Counted from the first letter of the stretch, positions 17,594-27,018 are shown. The stretch is DNA of 64,000 nucleotides from Bradyrhizobium sp. CER78 (GCF_029846235.1 NZ_JARVWP010000005.1:310001-374000), one strand, 5' to 3'. The notes: generated by a model not told the origin, from the letters alone. Numbers and translations: made by a program.

Positions 17594-19090
17594 TTACTGC
17601 ACGCCGAGCGCCACAAACCGCAGTTCGCCGTCGCCGTTGGAGACCAGCAGCAGCACGGACTTCTTGCCGTCCTTCTTGAGCTGGTCGACGCGCTTCTTGA
17701 TGTCGCCGGCATTGGCCACCGCCTCCTGCGCCACCTCGACGATGACGTCGCCGGCCGACAACCGCTTCTCGGCGGCATCGGAGGCGTTGTCGACGCCGGT
17801 GACGACGACGCCCTTCACGCTGTCCTTGATCTTGTACTTGGTGCGCAGATCCTTGCTCAGCGCCGCGAGGTCGAGACCGAGCGCCTTCTGGGTCACCGGT
17901 TTCTCGGCGGTGTCATCCTTCGGCTTGGCGTTGGCCTGCTGAACCTTGTCATTGTCCTCGAGCCGGCCGAGCGTGACCTTGCGGGTCTCCTCATTGCCCT
18001 TGCGGATGATGACGACGTCGACTTCCTTGCCGACCGCGGTATCGGCGACGACGCGCGACAGATCCTTCGGGTCCTTGACGTCCTTGCCGTCAAACTTGAC
18101 GACGACGTCGCCGGGCTCGATGCCGGCCGGCTTGGCCGGGCCCTTGTCGTCGACGCCGGCAACCAGCGCGCCGCGCGCCGGCTTGATGTTGAGGCTGTCG
18201 GCGATCTCGTCGGTGACCTGCTGGATGCGCACGCCGAGCCAGCCGCGGCGCAGCTCGCCGAATTTCTGCAACTGGTCGACGACGCCGGCCACCGTCTTCG
18301 ACGGCACGGCGAAACCGAGGCCGATCGAGCCGCCGGTCGGGGAAATGATCAGCGTATTGACGCCGATCACCTCGCCCTCGAGGTTGAATAGCGGACCGCC
18401 CGAATTGCCGCGATTGATGGCGGCGTCGGTCTGGATGTAGCTGTCATACGGACCCTGGCTGATGTCGCGGTTCTTGGCCGAGACGATGCCAGCGGTGACC
18501 GTGCCGCCGAGGCTGAACGGGTTGCCGATCGCGACCACCCAGTCGCCGAGGCGGATCTTGTCGCTGTCGCCGAACTTGACCGCGGTGAGCGGCTTCGGCG
18601 GCTTGAACTTCAGCACCGCAAGGTCGGTCTTCTTGTCGACGCCGACCAGCTCGGCCTTGATCTTGGTGCCGTCGTTGAGGATCACGTTGATCTCGTCGGC
18701 GTCAGCGATGACGTGGTTGTTGGTGACCACGATCCCCGCGGTGTCGACGATGAAGCCCGAGCCGAGCGAGTTGGTCTTGCGCGGCTGGAACTCGCCGCTC
18801 TTGTCGCCGCCCTTGCCGGGCGGCCCGCGGCGGTTCTTGAAGAAGTCGTCGAAGAATTCCTCGAACGGCGAGCCCGGCGGCAGCTGCGGCATCGTCCGGT
18901 CCTTGGCCTCGATGGTCTGCGAGGTCGAGATATTGACGACGGCGTCGATCACCTTCTCGGCGATGTCGGCGATGCCCTCGGGACCGCGCGCGAACGCCGG
19001 CGCGGAGCTCAGCATGCTCGCAGCACCGATCGAGATCGCGGCCCCCATCATGCGGAGGCGACGGCTCAGGGCTGGTCTGGCAGCGATCAT
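17594..19090 (-). CDS. degP: Periplasmic serine protease of the DegP/HtrA family
   Basis: 498 residues from the ATG at 19090. The signal region is RRLRMMGAAISIGAASML ending near SAPAFA. The catalytic triad is His126 (NNHVIAD), Asp156 (KKTDLAVLK) and Ser230 (NRGNSGGPL). Two PDZ domains follow (RRGWLGVRIQ and, near the end, LSAGDVIVEVAQEAV). A glycine/lysine-rich loop at 84-105 corresponds to the LA loop. It degrades or refolds misfolded envelope proteins. It lies downstream of hflK-hflC-DUF2065 on the same strand but ~310 bases away, across a repeat and a tandem-repeat tract. Its own promoter is likely. Confidence 0.95.
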   Translation of the reverse strand: MIAARPALSRRLRMMGAAISIGAASMLSSAPAFARGPEGIADIAEKVIDAVVNISTSQTIEAKDRTMPQLPPGSPFEEFFDDFFKNRRGPPGKGGDKSGEFQPRKTNSLGSGFIVDTAGIVVTNNHVIADADEINVILNDGTKIKAELVGVDKKTDLAVLKFKPPKPLTAVKFGDSDKIRLGDWVVAIGNPFSLGGTVTAGIVSAKNRDISQGPYDSYIQTDAAINRGNSGGPLFNLEGEVIGVNTLIISPTGGSIGLGFAVPSKTVAGVVDQLQKFGELRRGWLGVRIQQVTDEIADSLNIKPARGALVAGVDDKGPAKPAGIEPGDVVVKFDGKDVKDPKDLSRVVADTAVGKEVDVVIIRKGNEETRKVTLGRLEDNDKVQQANAKPKDDTAEKPVTQKALGLDLAALSKDLRTKYKIKDSVKGVVVTGVDNASDAAEKRLSAGDVIVEVAQEAVANAGDIKKRVDQLKKDGKKSVLLLVSNGDGELRFVALGVQ

Positions 19091-19127
19091 GTCGGAATTT
19101 CTCCAGGCAAACGGGTTCAAATTAGCT

Positions 19128-19187
19128 GGTCGCAGGTGTACGCCCGAGGTCGCAGGTGTGCGCCCGTGGTCAGAGAGTGCGCCCGAA
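19128..19187. repeat. Three tandem 20-bp direct repeats upstream of degP
   Basis: GGTCGCAGGTGTACGCCCGA (19128-19147), GGTCGCAGGTGTGCGCCCGT (19148-19167) and a degenerate third unit (19168-19187). They begin 38 bases upstream of the degP start. They could be binding sites for a regulator of degP or a simple slippage product. Confidence 0.75.
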
Positions 19188-19269
19188 CGGGCATTTGGCG
19201 CAAGCATCACCCGGGCATTTCGGCGAAAAACCGGCTGGGGAAGGCTCACGATTGTGTTCAGTCTTGTTT

Positions 19270-19391
19270 GTCATTCCGGGATGGTCCGAAGGACCAGACC
19301 TCAGGGGCGTAATTGCGCCCCGGGGAATCTCGAAGTTCCCTCGGGCGCAATTGCGCCCTTGAGGTTCGTGCTTCGCATGCTCCGGAACGAC
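19270..19391. repeat. GTCATTCCGGGA palindromic repeat, variant copy 3
   Basis: Begins GTCATTCCGGGATGGTCCGA and ends CTCCGGAACGAC. It contains two nested hairpins built on GGGGCGTAATTGCGCCCC and GGGCGCAATTGCGCCC. The ends match the CATTCCGGGG family but the interior is different. It follows the DUF2065 gene. Confidence 0.75.
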
Positions 19392-19399
19392 AGGTTAGC

Positions 19400-19600
19400 T
19401 CAGCGGCGCACCGCCCAGATCAGGACAAGCCCCGCGACCGCCGAACCGATGCCGACGATGCGCAGGATGTTGTCGGGCGTGGCCAGCGCGCTCTTCATCG
19501 CCCGGCGCATCCAGGCGGGGCTTGCCGCGAACAGGATGCCTTCGAGCACGAACAGGATTCCCAGACCGATGAGGAAGTCGCCGAACGCTATTGACCTCAT
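19400..19600 (-). CDS. DUF2065 (YjeT-like) small membrane protein
   Basis: 66 residues with two TM segments (FGDFLIGLGILFVLEGILFA and IVGIGSAVAGLVLIWAV). In E. coli the DUF2065 protein YjeT also lies just downstream of hflC, so the conserved order supports the call. Function is not established. The ATG at 19600 is preferred to an upstream in-frame start that gives a non-family extension. A repeat follows its stop. Confidence 0.8.
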   Translation of the reverse strand: MRSIAFGDFLIGLGILFVLEGILFAASPAWMRRAMKSALATPDNILRIVGIGSAVAGLVLIWAVRR

Positions 19601-19681
19601 CGGATGGCAACCTCCCGCGCGATGATTGTTGTTCTTCAAGTGACGGCGGCGCGTTGTCCGCGCCGCCGTCGCGTCGTGAAT

Positions 19682-20581
19682 TTACTGTTTCGGCGCAGCC
19701 GCCGCCTCGGCCGGCTTGCCGTTGGCACTGCCGAAGTATCTGAAGAATTCCGAGTCCGGCCGCAACAGGAAACGCGTGTCGCTGGACTTGAGGCCGTTCT
19801 CATAGGCCGTCATCGAGCGGTAGAACGCGAAGAAGTCCTTGTCCTTGCCATAGGCCTCGGCGAACAGGCGGTTACGTTCGGCATCGCCCGCACCGCGGGT
19901 CTGATCCGCGGCGGAGTTCGCCTCGGCGACGATCACGGTTGCTTCGCGATCGGCCTTGGAGCGGATCTCCAGCGCCTTCTGGTCGCCCTGCGCGCGGAAC
20001 TCGGCCGCCTCGCGCTCGCGCTCGGTCTTCATCCGGTTGTAGACCGCCTGGCTGTTCTGCTCCGGCAGGTCGGCACGGCGGATCCTGACGTCGACGACCT
20101 CGATGCCGTAGCCGTCGGCCTCCCTGTCGAGCTGCTCGCGAATCCGCGACATCAGCTTCTCGCGGTCGTCACGCACCACCGTGATGAAGCTGACCTCGCC
20201 GAGCACGCGGCGCAAAGCCGCGTTCAGCAGCGTGGTCAACTGCAAATTGGCAGCCTGGATCGAGCCGACGCTGGTGTAGTAGCGCAGCGCATTCTTGATG
20301 CGGTAGCGCGCGAAGGCATCGACCACGAGCCGCTTCTGGTCGGAAGCGATCACTTCCTGCGACGGGTTCTCCAGATCGAGGATGCGCTTGTCGACATTGA
20401 TCACCGAATTCCACGGCGCCTTGAAGTGCAGGCCGGGCTCGGTGACGATGTCGACCGGCTCGCCGAACCGCAGGACGATGGTCTGCTCGGTCTGCTGCAC
20501 GGTGAACACCGAGCTGTAGCCGACGGCGAGAACGATGAAGAGAACGATCAGGGCCAGAATGCCGGTGACAGGGGACCTCAT
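19682..20581 (-). CDS. hflC: HflC, SPFH-domain modulator of FtsH
   Basis: 299 residues. One N-terminal TM anchor (GILALIVLFIVLAVGYSSVF), then a prohibitin/SPFH domain (VVDAFARYRIKNALRYY), then a charged coiled coil (KTEREREAAEFRAQGDQKAL). With HflK it forms the periplasmic cage around FtsH and modulates its proteolysis. Its ATG overlaps the hflK stop by four bases. Confidence 0.95.
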   Translation of the reverse strand: MRSPVTGILALIVLFIVLAVGYSSVFTVQQTEQTIVLRFGEPVDIVTEPGLHFKAPWNSVINVDKRILDLENPSQEVIASDQKRLVVDAFARYRIKNALRYYTSVGSIQAANLQLTTLLNAALRRVLGEVSFITVVRDDREKLMSRIREQLDREADGYGIEVVDVRIRRADLPEQNSQAVYNRMKTEREREAAEFRAQGDQKALEIRSKADREATVIVAEANSAADQTRGAGDAERNRLFAEAYGKDKDFFAFYRSMTAYENGLKSSDTRFLLRPDSEFFRYFGSANGKPAEAAAAPKQ

Positions 20582-21720
20582 CGGGTGGCTCCCTGCTGCT
20601 GGCCGGTGGTGGCCGGCGCTGCCGACGGCGGACGCCGCGGCGTCAATTCGCCGAGCGGAAGGTAGGGCACGATGTTCTGGCCCTGGCCGTCGAAAACCAG
20701 CTTCTCGGAGCCGCCGAGCACGCGTTCCATGGTCTCCAGATAGATGCGCTCGCGCGTCACGTCGGGTGCCTTCTTGTACTCTTCATAAACCTTGAGGAAG
20801 CGCGCGCTCTGGCCCTTGGCCTCGGCGACCGCCTGCTCCTTGTAGCCCTCGGCGGCCTGCTGGATCTGCGCGGCACGGCCGCGTGCTCCCGGCACGATGC
20901 TGTTGGCGTAGGTCTGCGCCTCGTTCTGCTTGCGCTCGAGGTCGGCGCGCGCTGCCTGCACGTCGCGGAACGCGTCGATCACCTGCGCCGGCGGATCGAC
21001 CTTCTGCATCTGCACCTGGGTGATCTGGATGCCCGCATTGTAGGTGTCGAGCGTCCTCTGCATCAGCTCCTGCACGTTCTGCTCGGTGACGTTGCGCGCT
21101 CCGGTCAGGATCGGCTGGATCTGCGAGCGGCCGATCACCTCGCGCATTGCGCTTTCGGCAACCGCCTTCACGGTGCCCTCGGGATTCTGGATGTTGAACA
21201 GATAGGCGCCGGCCCCGCCCGGCTTGATGCGCCACAACACGGTGAAGTCGACGTCGACGATGTTTTCGTCGCCGGTCAGCATCAGGCTCTCTTCCGGCAC
21301 GTCACGCATCGAGCGGCCGCGCCGCGCGGGATCGTCGATCAGGGTCATGCCGATCGAGATCGTGTTGACGCGCAGCGCCTTCGGCAGCAGCACTGTCTCG
21401 ATCGGATACGGCAGATGATAGCGCAGGCCCGGCTGCGCATCGCGGTCATACTTGCCGAAGCGCAGAACGACGCCGAGCTCTTCGGACTGGACGCGGAAGA
21501 TTCCGGTCGCGAACCAGATCGCCAGCGCGGCGACCAGCACCAGCGCGATACCCATGCCGCTGAAATGGCCGCCGGGCAGCCACTGCTGCAGCCGGTCCTG
21601 GCCGCGCCGCAGCAGATCCTCAAGATCCGGCGGCCTTGGCCCGGCCGACTGCGGACCAGTGCCCCATGGCCCTTTCGGACCCGAGCCCCATGGCCCCCCG
21701 CCTTGATTTTTCCACGGCAT
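20578..21720 (-). CDS. hflK: HflK, SPFH-domain modulator of FtsH
   Basis: 380 residues from the ATG at 21720; an ATG six codons upstream is less typical. The Gly/Pro-rich cytoplasmic N-tail (KNQGGGPWGSGPKG) is a family hallmark. A TM segment (GIALVLVAALAIWFATGIF) and an SPFH domain follow (VVLRFGKYDRDAQPGLRYHL). The coiled coil contains DLERKQNEAQTYANSIV, and the tail is rich in Pro/Ala/Gln. It is the first gene of the hflKC unit. Confidence 0.95.
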   Translation of the reverse strand: MPWKNQGGGPWGSGPKGPWGTGPQSAGPRPPDLEDLLRRGQDRLQQWLPGGHFSGMGIALVLVAALAIWFATGIFRVQSEELGVVLRFGKYDRDAQPGLRYHLPYPIETVLLPKALRVNTISIGMTLIDDPARRGRSMRDVPEESLMLTGDENIVDVDFTVLWRIKPGGAGAYLFNIQNPEGTVKAVAESAMREVIGRSQIQPILTGARNVTEQNVQELMQRTLDTYNAGIQITQVQMQKVDPPAQVIDAFRDVQAARADLERKQNEAQTYANSIVPGARGRAAQIQQAAEGYKEQAVAEAKGQSARFLKVYEEYKKAPDVTRERIYLETMERVLGGSEKLVFDGQGQNIVPYLPLGELTPRRPPSAAPATTGQQQGATR

Positions 21721-21864
21721 CAAACATCTCCTCGGCAAGCCCGGACGGGACGCCCGGGCTCGAATGTCCGGCCCGGTTATAGGGGACCGCTGGGGCCCTT
21801 ACAACGCAAGCTTCCTGAGCGGACGAGCTATGCGCCGGGCCATAATTGTCAATGCAAACATTGG

Positions 21865-22377
21865 TTAACGTTGGCCGCGCCGACGATATGTCACATAGGA
21901 GAAGTCGACGCTGTCATCCGGACCTGCCGGATTCCGGACGCGCGCGACCTCCTCCCACTCCTTCGCATCGATGTTTTCGAACCGCGTGTCGCCGTCCGGC
22001 CGGGCGTGGACCTCGGTAATCTCAAGACGATCGGCGATGCCCATCCACTGCGCGTAGATCTCGGCGCCACCGATGATTGCAATTTCAGTGGCGAAACGCC
22101 GCAGCGCGTCACCAAGCGCAATTGCGCGGGCGTTTTCGAGCGACGTCGTGACGATAGCTCCGCGCGCGCGGTAGTTCGCATCGCGCGTCACCACGATGTT
22201 GGTGCGCCCCGGCAGCGGCCGGCGCAGGGACTCAAACGTCTTGCGCCCCATCACGATGGGCTTGTTCAGCGTCATCGCCTTGAGGCGCTGCTGGTCGGAT
22301 TTCAGCCGCCACGGAATTGCGTTACCGCTGCCGATCACGCCGTTCTCGGCGACCGCAACGAGGAGCACGATCTCCAT
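21865..22377 (-). CDS. folA: Dihydrofolate reductase
   Basis: 170 residues. Reduces dihydrofolate to tetrahydrofolate with NADPH, regenerating the cofactor that ThyA oxidises. Substrate/NADPH motifs: VAENGVIGSGNAIPWRLKSD at the start, VMGRKTFESL in the middle, IAIIGGAEIYAQ near 120. The ATG overlaps the stop of the GNAT gene as TGATG, which indicates translational coupling in a thyA-GNAT-folA operon. Confidence 0.95.
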   Translation of the reverse strand: MEIVLLVAVAENGVIGSGNAIPWRLKSDQQRLKAMTLNKPIVMGRKTFESLRRPLPGRTNIVVTRDANYRARGAIVTTSLENARAIALGDALRRFATEIAIIGGAEIYAQWMGIADRLEITEVHARPDGDTRFENIDAKEWEEVARVRNPAGPDDSVDFSYVTYRRRGQR

Positions 22378-22862
22378 CAGCGCGCTCCTTCCGCGAGTGC
22401 CGACAACGCCTCGCCGGAAACGCGACAGATCGTCCATTCGTCCATCATCTCGGCACCGAGCGATTTGTAGAATGCGATCGACGGCGCGTTCCAGTCGAGC
22501 ACCGCCCATTGCAGGCGCGACCAGCCATTGGCGAGGCAGTGCCGCGCCAGATGCACCAGCAGCGCCTTGCCGATGCCCTTGCCGCGCAGCGCCGGGCGCA
22601 CGAAGAGGTCTTCGAGGTAGATGCCGTGTCGGCCGGCGAAGGTCGAGAAGTTGACGAACCAGACCGCGAAGCCGGCCGGCTCGCCGTTCCATTCCGCGAT
22701 GTCGCAAAACAGCCGCGGGCTTTCGCCGAACAGCGCTTCGGCGATGTCGGCCTCGCTGGCATGGACCTCGTGCAACAGCTTTTCGTAGTCAGCGAGCTCG
22801 CGGACCAGCGAGAACACCAGTCCGGCCTCATCGGGCCGCGCGCGGCGGATCAGGAGCGACAT
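22377..22862 (-). CDS. GNAT family N-acetyltransferase
   Basis: 161 residues. The acetyl-CoA motif A is LEDLFVRPALRGKGIGKALL, and motif B contains VLDWNAPSIAFYKSLGAEMM. It resembles diamine/spermidine-type or amino-acid acetyltransferases, but the substrate is unknown. It is sandwiched between thyA and folA with one-base stop/start overlaps (TGATG) on both sides, so its expression is locked to thymidylate synthesis. Confidence 0.88.
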   Translation of the reverse strand: MSLLIRRARPDEAGLVFSLVRELADYEKLLHEVHASEADIAEALFGESPRLFCDIAEWNGEPAGFAVWFVNFSTFAGRHGIYLEDLFVRPALRGKGIGKALLVHLARHCLANGWSRLQWAVLDWNAPSIAFYKSLGAEMMDEWTICRVSGEALSALAEGAR

Positions 22863-23656
22863 CAGACCGCGACTTCGGCCTTGATGTGCGGATGCGGGTC
22901 GTAGCCTTCGAGTTTGAAATCCTCGTAGCGGAACGCGAAGATATCCTTCACGTCGGGATTGATCGCCATCGTCGGCAACGGCCGCGTCGGCCGCGTCAGT
23001 TGCAGCCGCGCCTGCTCGAGATGGTTCGAATAGAGATGCGCATCGCCGAGCGAGTGCACGAAATCGCCGGGCTTCAGGCCGGTCACCTGCGCGACCATCA
23101 TGGTCAAGAGCGCGTAGGAGGCGATGTTGAAGGGCACGCCGAGAAAGACGTCGCCGGAGCGCTGATAGAGCTGGCAGGACAATTTGCCGTTCGCGACGTA
23201 GAACTGGAACAGGCAGTGGCACGGCGGCAGCGCCATCTTGTCGACCTCGGCCGGATTCCAGGCGCTGACGATCAGCCGCCGCGAGTCCGGATTGCGCCTG
23301 ATCATTTCGATGACGTTGCTGATCTGGTCGATGCTGCGGCCATCGGGCGCGGGCCAGGACCGCCACTGCGAGCCGTAGACCGGGCCGAGATCGCCATTGG
23401 CGTCGGCCCATTCGTCCCAGATCGTGACGCCGTTGTCGTTGAGATATTTGATGTTGGTGTCGCCGGCGAGGAACCAGAGCAGCTCGTGCACGATCGCCTT
23501 CAGCGGCAGCCGCTTGGTGGTCAGCATCGGGAAGCCCGCCGAGAGGTTGAAGCGCATCTGGTGGCCGAAGATCGACAGCGTGCCGGTGCCGGTGCGGTCG
23601 TGCTTCTCGGCGCCGTCGGCGAGGATGCGTTCGAGCAGGTCGTGATACTGGTTCAT
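22862..23656 (-). CDS. thyA: Thymidylate synthase
   Basis: 264 residues, the exact E. coli length. Methylates dUMP to dTMP with methylene-tetrahydrofolate. The catalytic Cys146 lies in [13 protein letters not shown]. Other conserved segments are [32 protein letters not shown] and [11 protein letters not shown]. It is first in the thyA-GNAT-folA operon. Confidence 0.97.
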   Translation of the reverse strand: MNQYHDLLERILADGAEKHDRTGTGTLSIFGHQMRFNLSAGFPMLTTKRLPLKAIVHELLWFLAGDTNIKYLNDNGVTIWDEWADANGDLGPVYGSQWRSWPAPDGRSIDQISNVIEMIRRNPDSRRLIVSAWNPAEVDKMALPPCHCLFQFYVANGKLSCQLYQRSGDVFLGVPFNIASYALLTMMVAQVTGLKPGDFVHSLGDAHLYSNHLEQARLQLTRPTRPLPTMAINPDVKDIFAFRYEDFKLEGYDPHPHIKAEVAV

Positions 23657-23781
23657 GACGGTCTTTTCGGAGCTTCGAGAGAACGGCGAACTTAGCGGCC
23701 GAGGCCGCCGGCCGACACGCCGATTCGGCTGAACGCACGGATTATACCCTGAAAAATGAGCACTCCCCCGGCAAACGACAA

Positions 23782-23803
23782 GGGCGGAACCCGCGTTCCG
23801 CCC
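23782..23803 (-). terminator. Possible terminator hairpin after the tctC remnant
   Basis: GGGCGGAA and TTCCGCCC arms with a 6-base loop, 28 bases beyond the tctC stop. There is no T run on either strand, so the hairpin may act only as an mRNA 3' end. Confidence 0.35.
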
Positions 23804-23830
23804 CTCGCCTATCCAATTGATCGCGCTGGA

Positions 23831-24809
23831 TTAACTTGCCGGCTTGAGCACCGGCGTCCATTTCGCGATCTCGTTCTTCACGAGCATCGCCAGGGCCTCC
23901 GGGGTGCGGTTGGCGGGCGCCGGGATCACACTGCCCAGTTCGAGCAGGCGCTTGCGGACGTTGTCATCGTCGAGCGCCTTGATCGCCGCCGCGTTCAGCG
24001 TGGCGATGATGGCGGGCGAAGTTCCCTTCGGTGCGAAGATCGCATTCCAGGCCTGAGCCTGGAAGGCCGGGAGGCCGGCTTCGGTCGTGGTCGGCACGTC
24101 AGGCAGCGACGGGTTGCGCTCGGGGGTTGCGACCGCATAGGCCTTGATGGTGCCGGCCTTGATCTGCGGCACCGCGTTGACGATCTGGTCGCACATGTAA
24201 TCGACCTGGCCAGCGACCAGCGCATTCATGGCAGGGCCGGTGCCGTTGAAGGGCACGCCGACCGGCTTGACGTCGAGGATCGAATTCAGGAGTTCGCAGG
24301 AGGCGTGCGAGACCGAACCGATGCCGGCATGCGCGGCGTTGACCTTCTCGGCGTTGGCTTTCACGTAAGCGACGAACTCCTTCAGATCCCTCGGCGGGAA
24401 ATCCTTGCGGGCGAGGATCAGGATCGGCGTGCCCGCGAGCAGCGCGACGGGCTCGAAATCCTTCTCCGGATGATAGGCGAGTTTCGGATAGAGCGGCACG
24501 GACGCGGCGTGCGTGCCCATGTGCCCTGTAATCAGCGTGTAGCCGTCATTGGCGGCGCGCGCGGCACGCGTCGTCGCCGTGGTGCCGCCGGCGCCGACCA
24601 CGTTCTCGATCACGATGCTCTGTCCGAGCGTCTGCGCCATGTGCGCGGTGACGATGCGCGCGATGACGTCGGTCGGACCGCCGGCTGCGAACGGCACGAT
24701 CATGGTGATGGTGCGAGTGGGATAGGTCTGCGCAGCCGCCGGTACGGCGAATGCGCCGAGCGCGGCAAATGCCGAAAGGCATGCGCCCGCAAGCGAGCGA
24801 ATGGATCAT
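23831..24809 (-). pseudogene. tctC: Tripartite tricarboxylate transporter substrate-binding protein (TctC/Bug), frameshifted near the start
   Basis: The mature Bug-family domain is intact (MIVPFAAGGPTDVIARI at the N-terminus, then the usual two-lobed fold to the stop at 23831). Upstream, the signal peptide is still readable as RSLAGACLSAFAALGAFAV then PAAAQTYPTRT, in the same frame as the domain. That frame hits TGA immediately before the signal. The strong ribosome site (GGGAGG, 7 bases away) and ATG at 24809 lie in another frame. A one-base change in ATGATCCATT would join them, for example reading ATGATCATT. So either a frameshift has removed secretion or the assembly has an indel here. An ATG inside the domain would give a cytoplasmic product. 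Confidence 0.7.
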
Positions 24810-24841
24810 CTCAATTCCTCCCGGGAACGTTTTGACCAAAA

Positions 24842-24872
24842 AAAATGCCGGCCAAATCGGCCGGCATTTTCA
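24842..24872 (-). terminator. Bidirectional-type terminator between tctA and tctC
   Basis: Perfect 12-bp arms AAAATGCCGGCC and GGCCGGCATTTT with a 5-base loop. On the minus strand the stem is followed by T-rich sequence (TTTTTTTGG); on the plus strand by TTTTCATTT. It would separate the tctBA transcript from tctC. Confidence 0.85.
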
Positions 24873-24947
24873 TTTCATGAGACGACAGCGCGAGTCGATT
24901 CGACTTCCGCCTGCGGCGCGCCGACGCAGGGTTGGCGCTCCTTGTTT

Positions 24948-24996
24948 GAGCATGATCTATCCGGAAAACCGCTTCACACTTTTCCGGATCATGCTC
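24948..24996. repeat. GAGCATGATC...TTTTCCGGATCATGCTC palindromic repeat, copy 2
   Basis: Compact copy: GAGCATGATC and GATCATGCTC outer arms, CCGGAAAA and TTTTCCGG inner arms, core GAAAACCGCTTCACACTTTT. Its left edge on the minus strand touches the tctA stop codon. Confidence 0.9.
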
Positions 24997-26510
24997 TAGC
25001 CCTCCGACTCCACGAACACTTCGTCGCGCTTCGCACGCAAGGTCGGCAGCACGGCAAGCACCAACAGACCTGCCGCGATCGCGAGCAGCACCGCCGACAG
25101 CGGCCGCGACAGGAATACGCTCCAGTCGCCGCGCGAGATCAAGAGTGCACGGCGCAGGTTCTCCTCCATCAGCGGGCCCAGCACCATGCCGAGCAGCAGC
25201 GGCGCCGGCTCGAAATCGTGCTTGATCAGCCAGTAGCCGACGAGGCCGAACGCACCTGCGAGCACGACGTCGACCGGCGCGTTGTTCACCGAGTAGATGC
25301 CGATCGCGCAGAACACCACGATCGAGGGGAACATCAGGCGGTACGGCACGCGCAGCAGACGGACCCAGATGCCGACCAGCGGCAGGTTGATGATGATCAG
25401 CATCAGGTTGCCGATCCACATCGAGGCGATCATGCCCCAGACCAGGTCCGGCTGCTTCTGCATCACCTGCGGACCCGGCACGATGCCATGAATGGTCATC
25501 GCACCGACCATCAGCGCCATCACCGCATTCGGCGGGATGCCGAGCGTGAGCAGCGGGATGAACGAGGTCTGCGCCGCGGCGTTGTTGGCGCTTTCCGGCG
25601 AAGCTACGCCTTCGATCGCGCCGCGGCCGAACCGCGACGGATCCTTCGCCAGCTTCTTCTCCAGCGTATAGGCCGCGAACGACGCGATCACGGCACCGCC
25701 GCCCGGCAGGATGCCGAGGATCGAGCCGAGCACGGTGCCGCGCAGGATCGCCGGCGTGGAGTCGACGAGGTCCTTCCTGGTCGGCATCAGGCCGGTGATC
25801 TTCTGCTGCACCAAATTGCGGTCCATCTCCGCGCCATGGTCGAGATTGCGGATGATCTCGGCGAAGCCGAACACGCCCATCGCCACGGTGGCAAAGCCGA
25901 GGCCGTCGGCAAGCTCGGGGATGTTGAAGGCCATGCGCGAGGCGCCGGTCTCGATATCGGAGCCGACCATCGACAGCAACAGGCCGAACACGATCATCGC
26001 GATCGCCTTCAGCACCGAGCCCTTGGCGAGCACCACGGCGAAGATCAGGCCCAGCACCATCAGCGAGAAATATTCGGCCGGGCCGAACGCCAGCGCGAGC
26101 TTGGTCAGCGGCGCACCGAGCACGGCGATTAGCACGGTGGCGACGCAGCCGGCAAAGAACGAGCCGATCGCGGCGATCGCGAGCGCCGGACCGGCGCGGC
26201 CCTGCTTGGCCATCTGGTGGCCGTCGAGCGCGGTCACGACGGAGGTCGCCTCACCCGGAATATTGACCAGGATCGAGGTGGTCGAACCGCCATACTGCGC
26301 ACCGTAATAGATGCCGGCCAGCATGATCAGCGCACCGACCGGCGGCAGGCCGAAAGTGATCGGCAGCAGCATGGCGACGGTGGCGATGGTGCCGATGCCC
26401 GGCAAGACGCCGACCAGCGTGCCGACCAGCGCACCGATCAGGCACATCAGAAGGTTGATCGGCGAGAATGCGACCGCGAAACCGTGGGCAAGATTGGCAA
26501 ACAGTTCCAT
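24996..26510 (-). CDS. tctA: Tripartite tricarboxylate transporter large permease
   Basis: 504 residues from the ATG at 26510 (a GTG one codon upstream is possible). About twelve TM segments. Family motifs: [19 protein letters not shown] near the N-terminus, [20 protein letters not shown] around 70-90, and [14 protein letters not shown] in the second half. It is the main membrane channel of a TTT-type secondary uptake system for citrate-like or other carboxylates. It is preceded by tctB with a 7-base gap. The TAG stop is the first codon of a palindromic repeat. Confidence 0.95.
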   Translation of the reverse strand: MELFANLAHGFAVAFSPINLLMCLIGALVGTLVGVLPGIGTIATVAMLLPITFGLPPVGALIMLAGIYYGAQYGGSTTSILVNIPGEATSVVTALDGHQMAKQGRAGPALAIAAIGSFFAGCVATVLIAVLGAPLTKLALAFGPAEYFSLMVLGLIFAVVLAKGSVLKAIAMIVFGLLLSMVGSDIETGASRMAFNIPELADGLGFATVAMGVFGFAEIIRNLDHGAEMDRNLVQQKITGLMPTRKDLVDSTPAILRGTVLGSILGILPGGGAVIASFAAYTLEKKLAKDPSRFGRGAIEGVASPESANNAAAQTSFIPLLTLGIPPNAVMALMVGAMTIHGIVPGPQVMQKQPDLVWGMIASMWIGNLMLIIINLPLVGIWVRLLRVPYRLMFPSIVVFCAIGIYSVNNAPVDVVLAGAFGLVGYWLIKHDFEPAPLLLGMVLGPLMEENLRRALLISRGDWSVFLSRPLSAVLLAIAAGLLVLAVLPTLRAKRDEVFVESEG

Positions 26511-26517
26511 CACGCCC

Positions 26518-27018
26518 TCACTGAATCAGGAAACGCGGGAACATCGGCATCGGAAGTCCCAGCACATAAGGAAACAGAAGCGCGCAGCCGAGTGTCAGGC
26601 AGGCGCCGACGATGATGGCTTCGATCCATCTCGTCTCGTGCGAGCCCATCGCCGCGATCAGAAAGGCGGCAAAGGCGGAGACGACGAGCCCGAGCGGGCG
26701 GATCGCCAATGCGAAAAACACGATTGCCGCTGACACGAACAACGGGCCGCGCCAGGAATACGCCGCGATGTGCGGACCGTCCTTCAGAACTCCCATCAGC
26801 GCGACAGCGCCGCCGAGCAACAGCAGCAGCACGGCGAACATGCGCGGCGCGGTTCCGGCGCCGAACGAAAATCCGTGCATACCCTGCAAATCGCTGGAGG
26901 CCCACAAGGCAAACAGCGCAACCGCCACCATGGCGAGCCCGCCGACAAAGTCCTGCGGGCCGCGCACCCATTTCGGCAAGATCGATTTGACCGGCGCCTC
27001 GCTCGGCGTATCGCTCAT
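26518..27018 (-). CDS. tctB: Tripartite tricarboxylate transporter small permease
   Basis: 166 residues with four TM segments (GGLAMVAVALFALWAS, FAVLLLLLGGAVALMG, SAAIVFFALAIRPLGLVVS, AIIVGACLTLGCALLFPY). TctB is the poorly conserved small membrane subunit that pairs with TctA. Order tctB-tctA-tctC is kept, although tctC is beyond a terminator and looks damaged. Confidence 0.85.
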   Translation of the reverse strand: MSDTPSEAPVKSILPKWVRGPQDFVGGLAMVAVALFALWASSDLQGMHGFSFGAGTAPRMFAVLLLLLGGAVALMGVLKDGPHIAAYSWRGPLFVSAAIVFFALAIRPLGLVVSAFAAFLIAAMGSHETRWIEAIIVGACLTLGCALLFPYVLGLPMPMFPRFLIQ

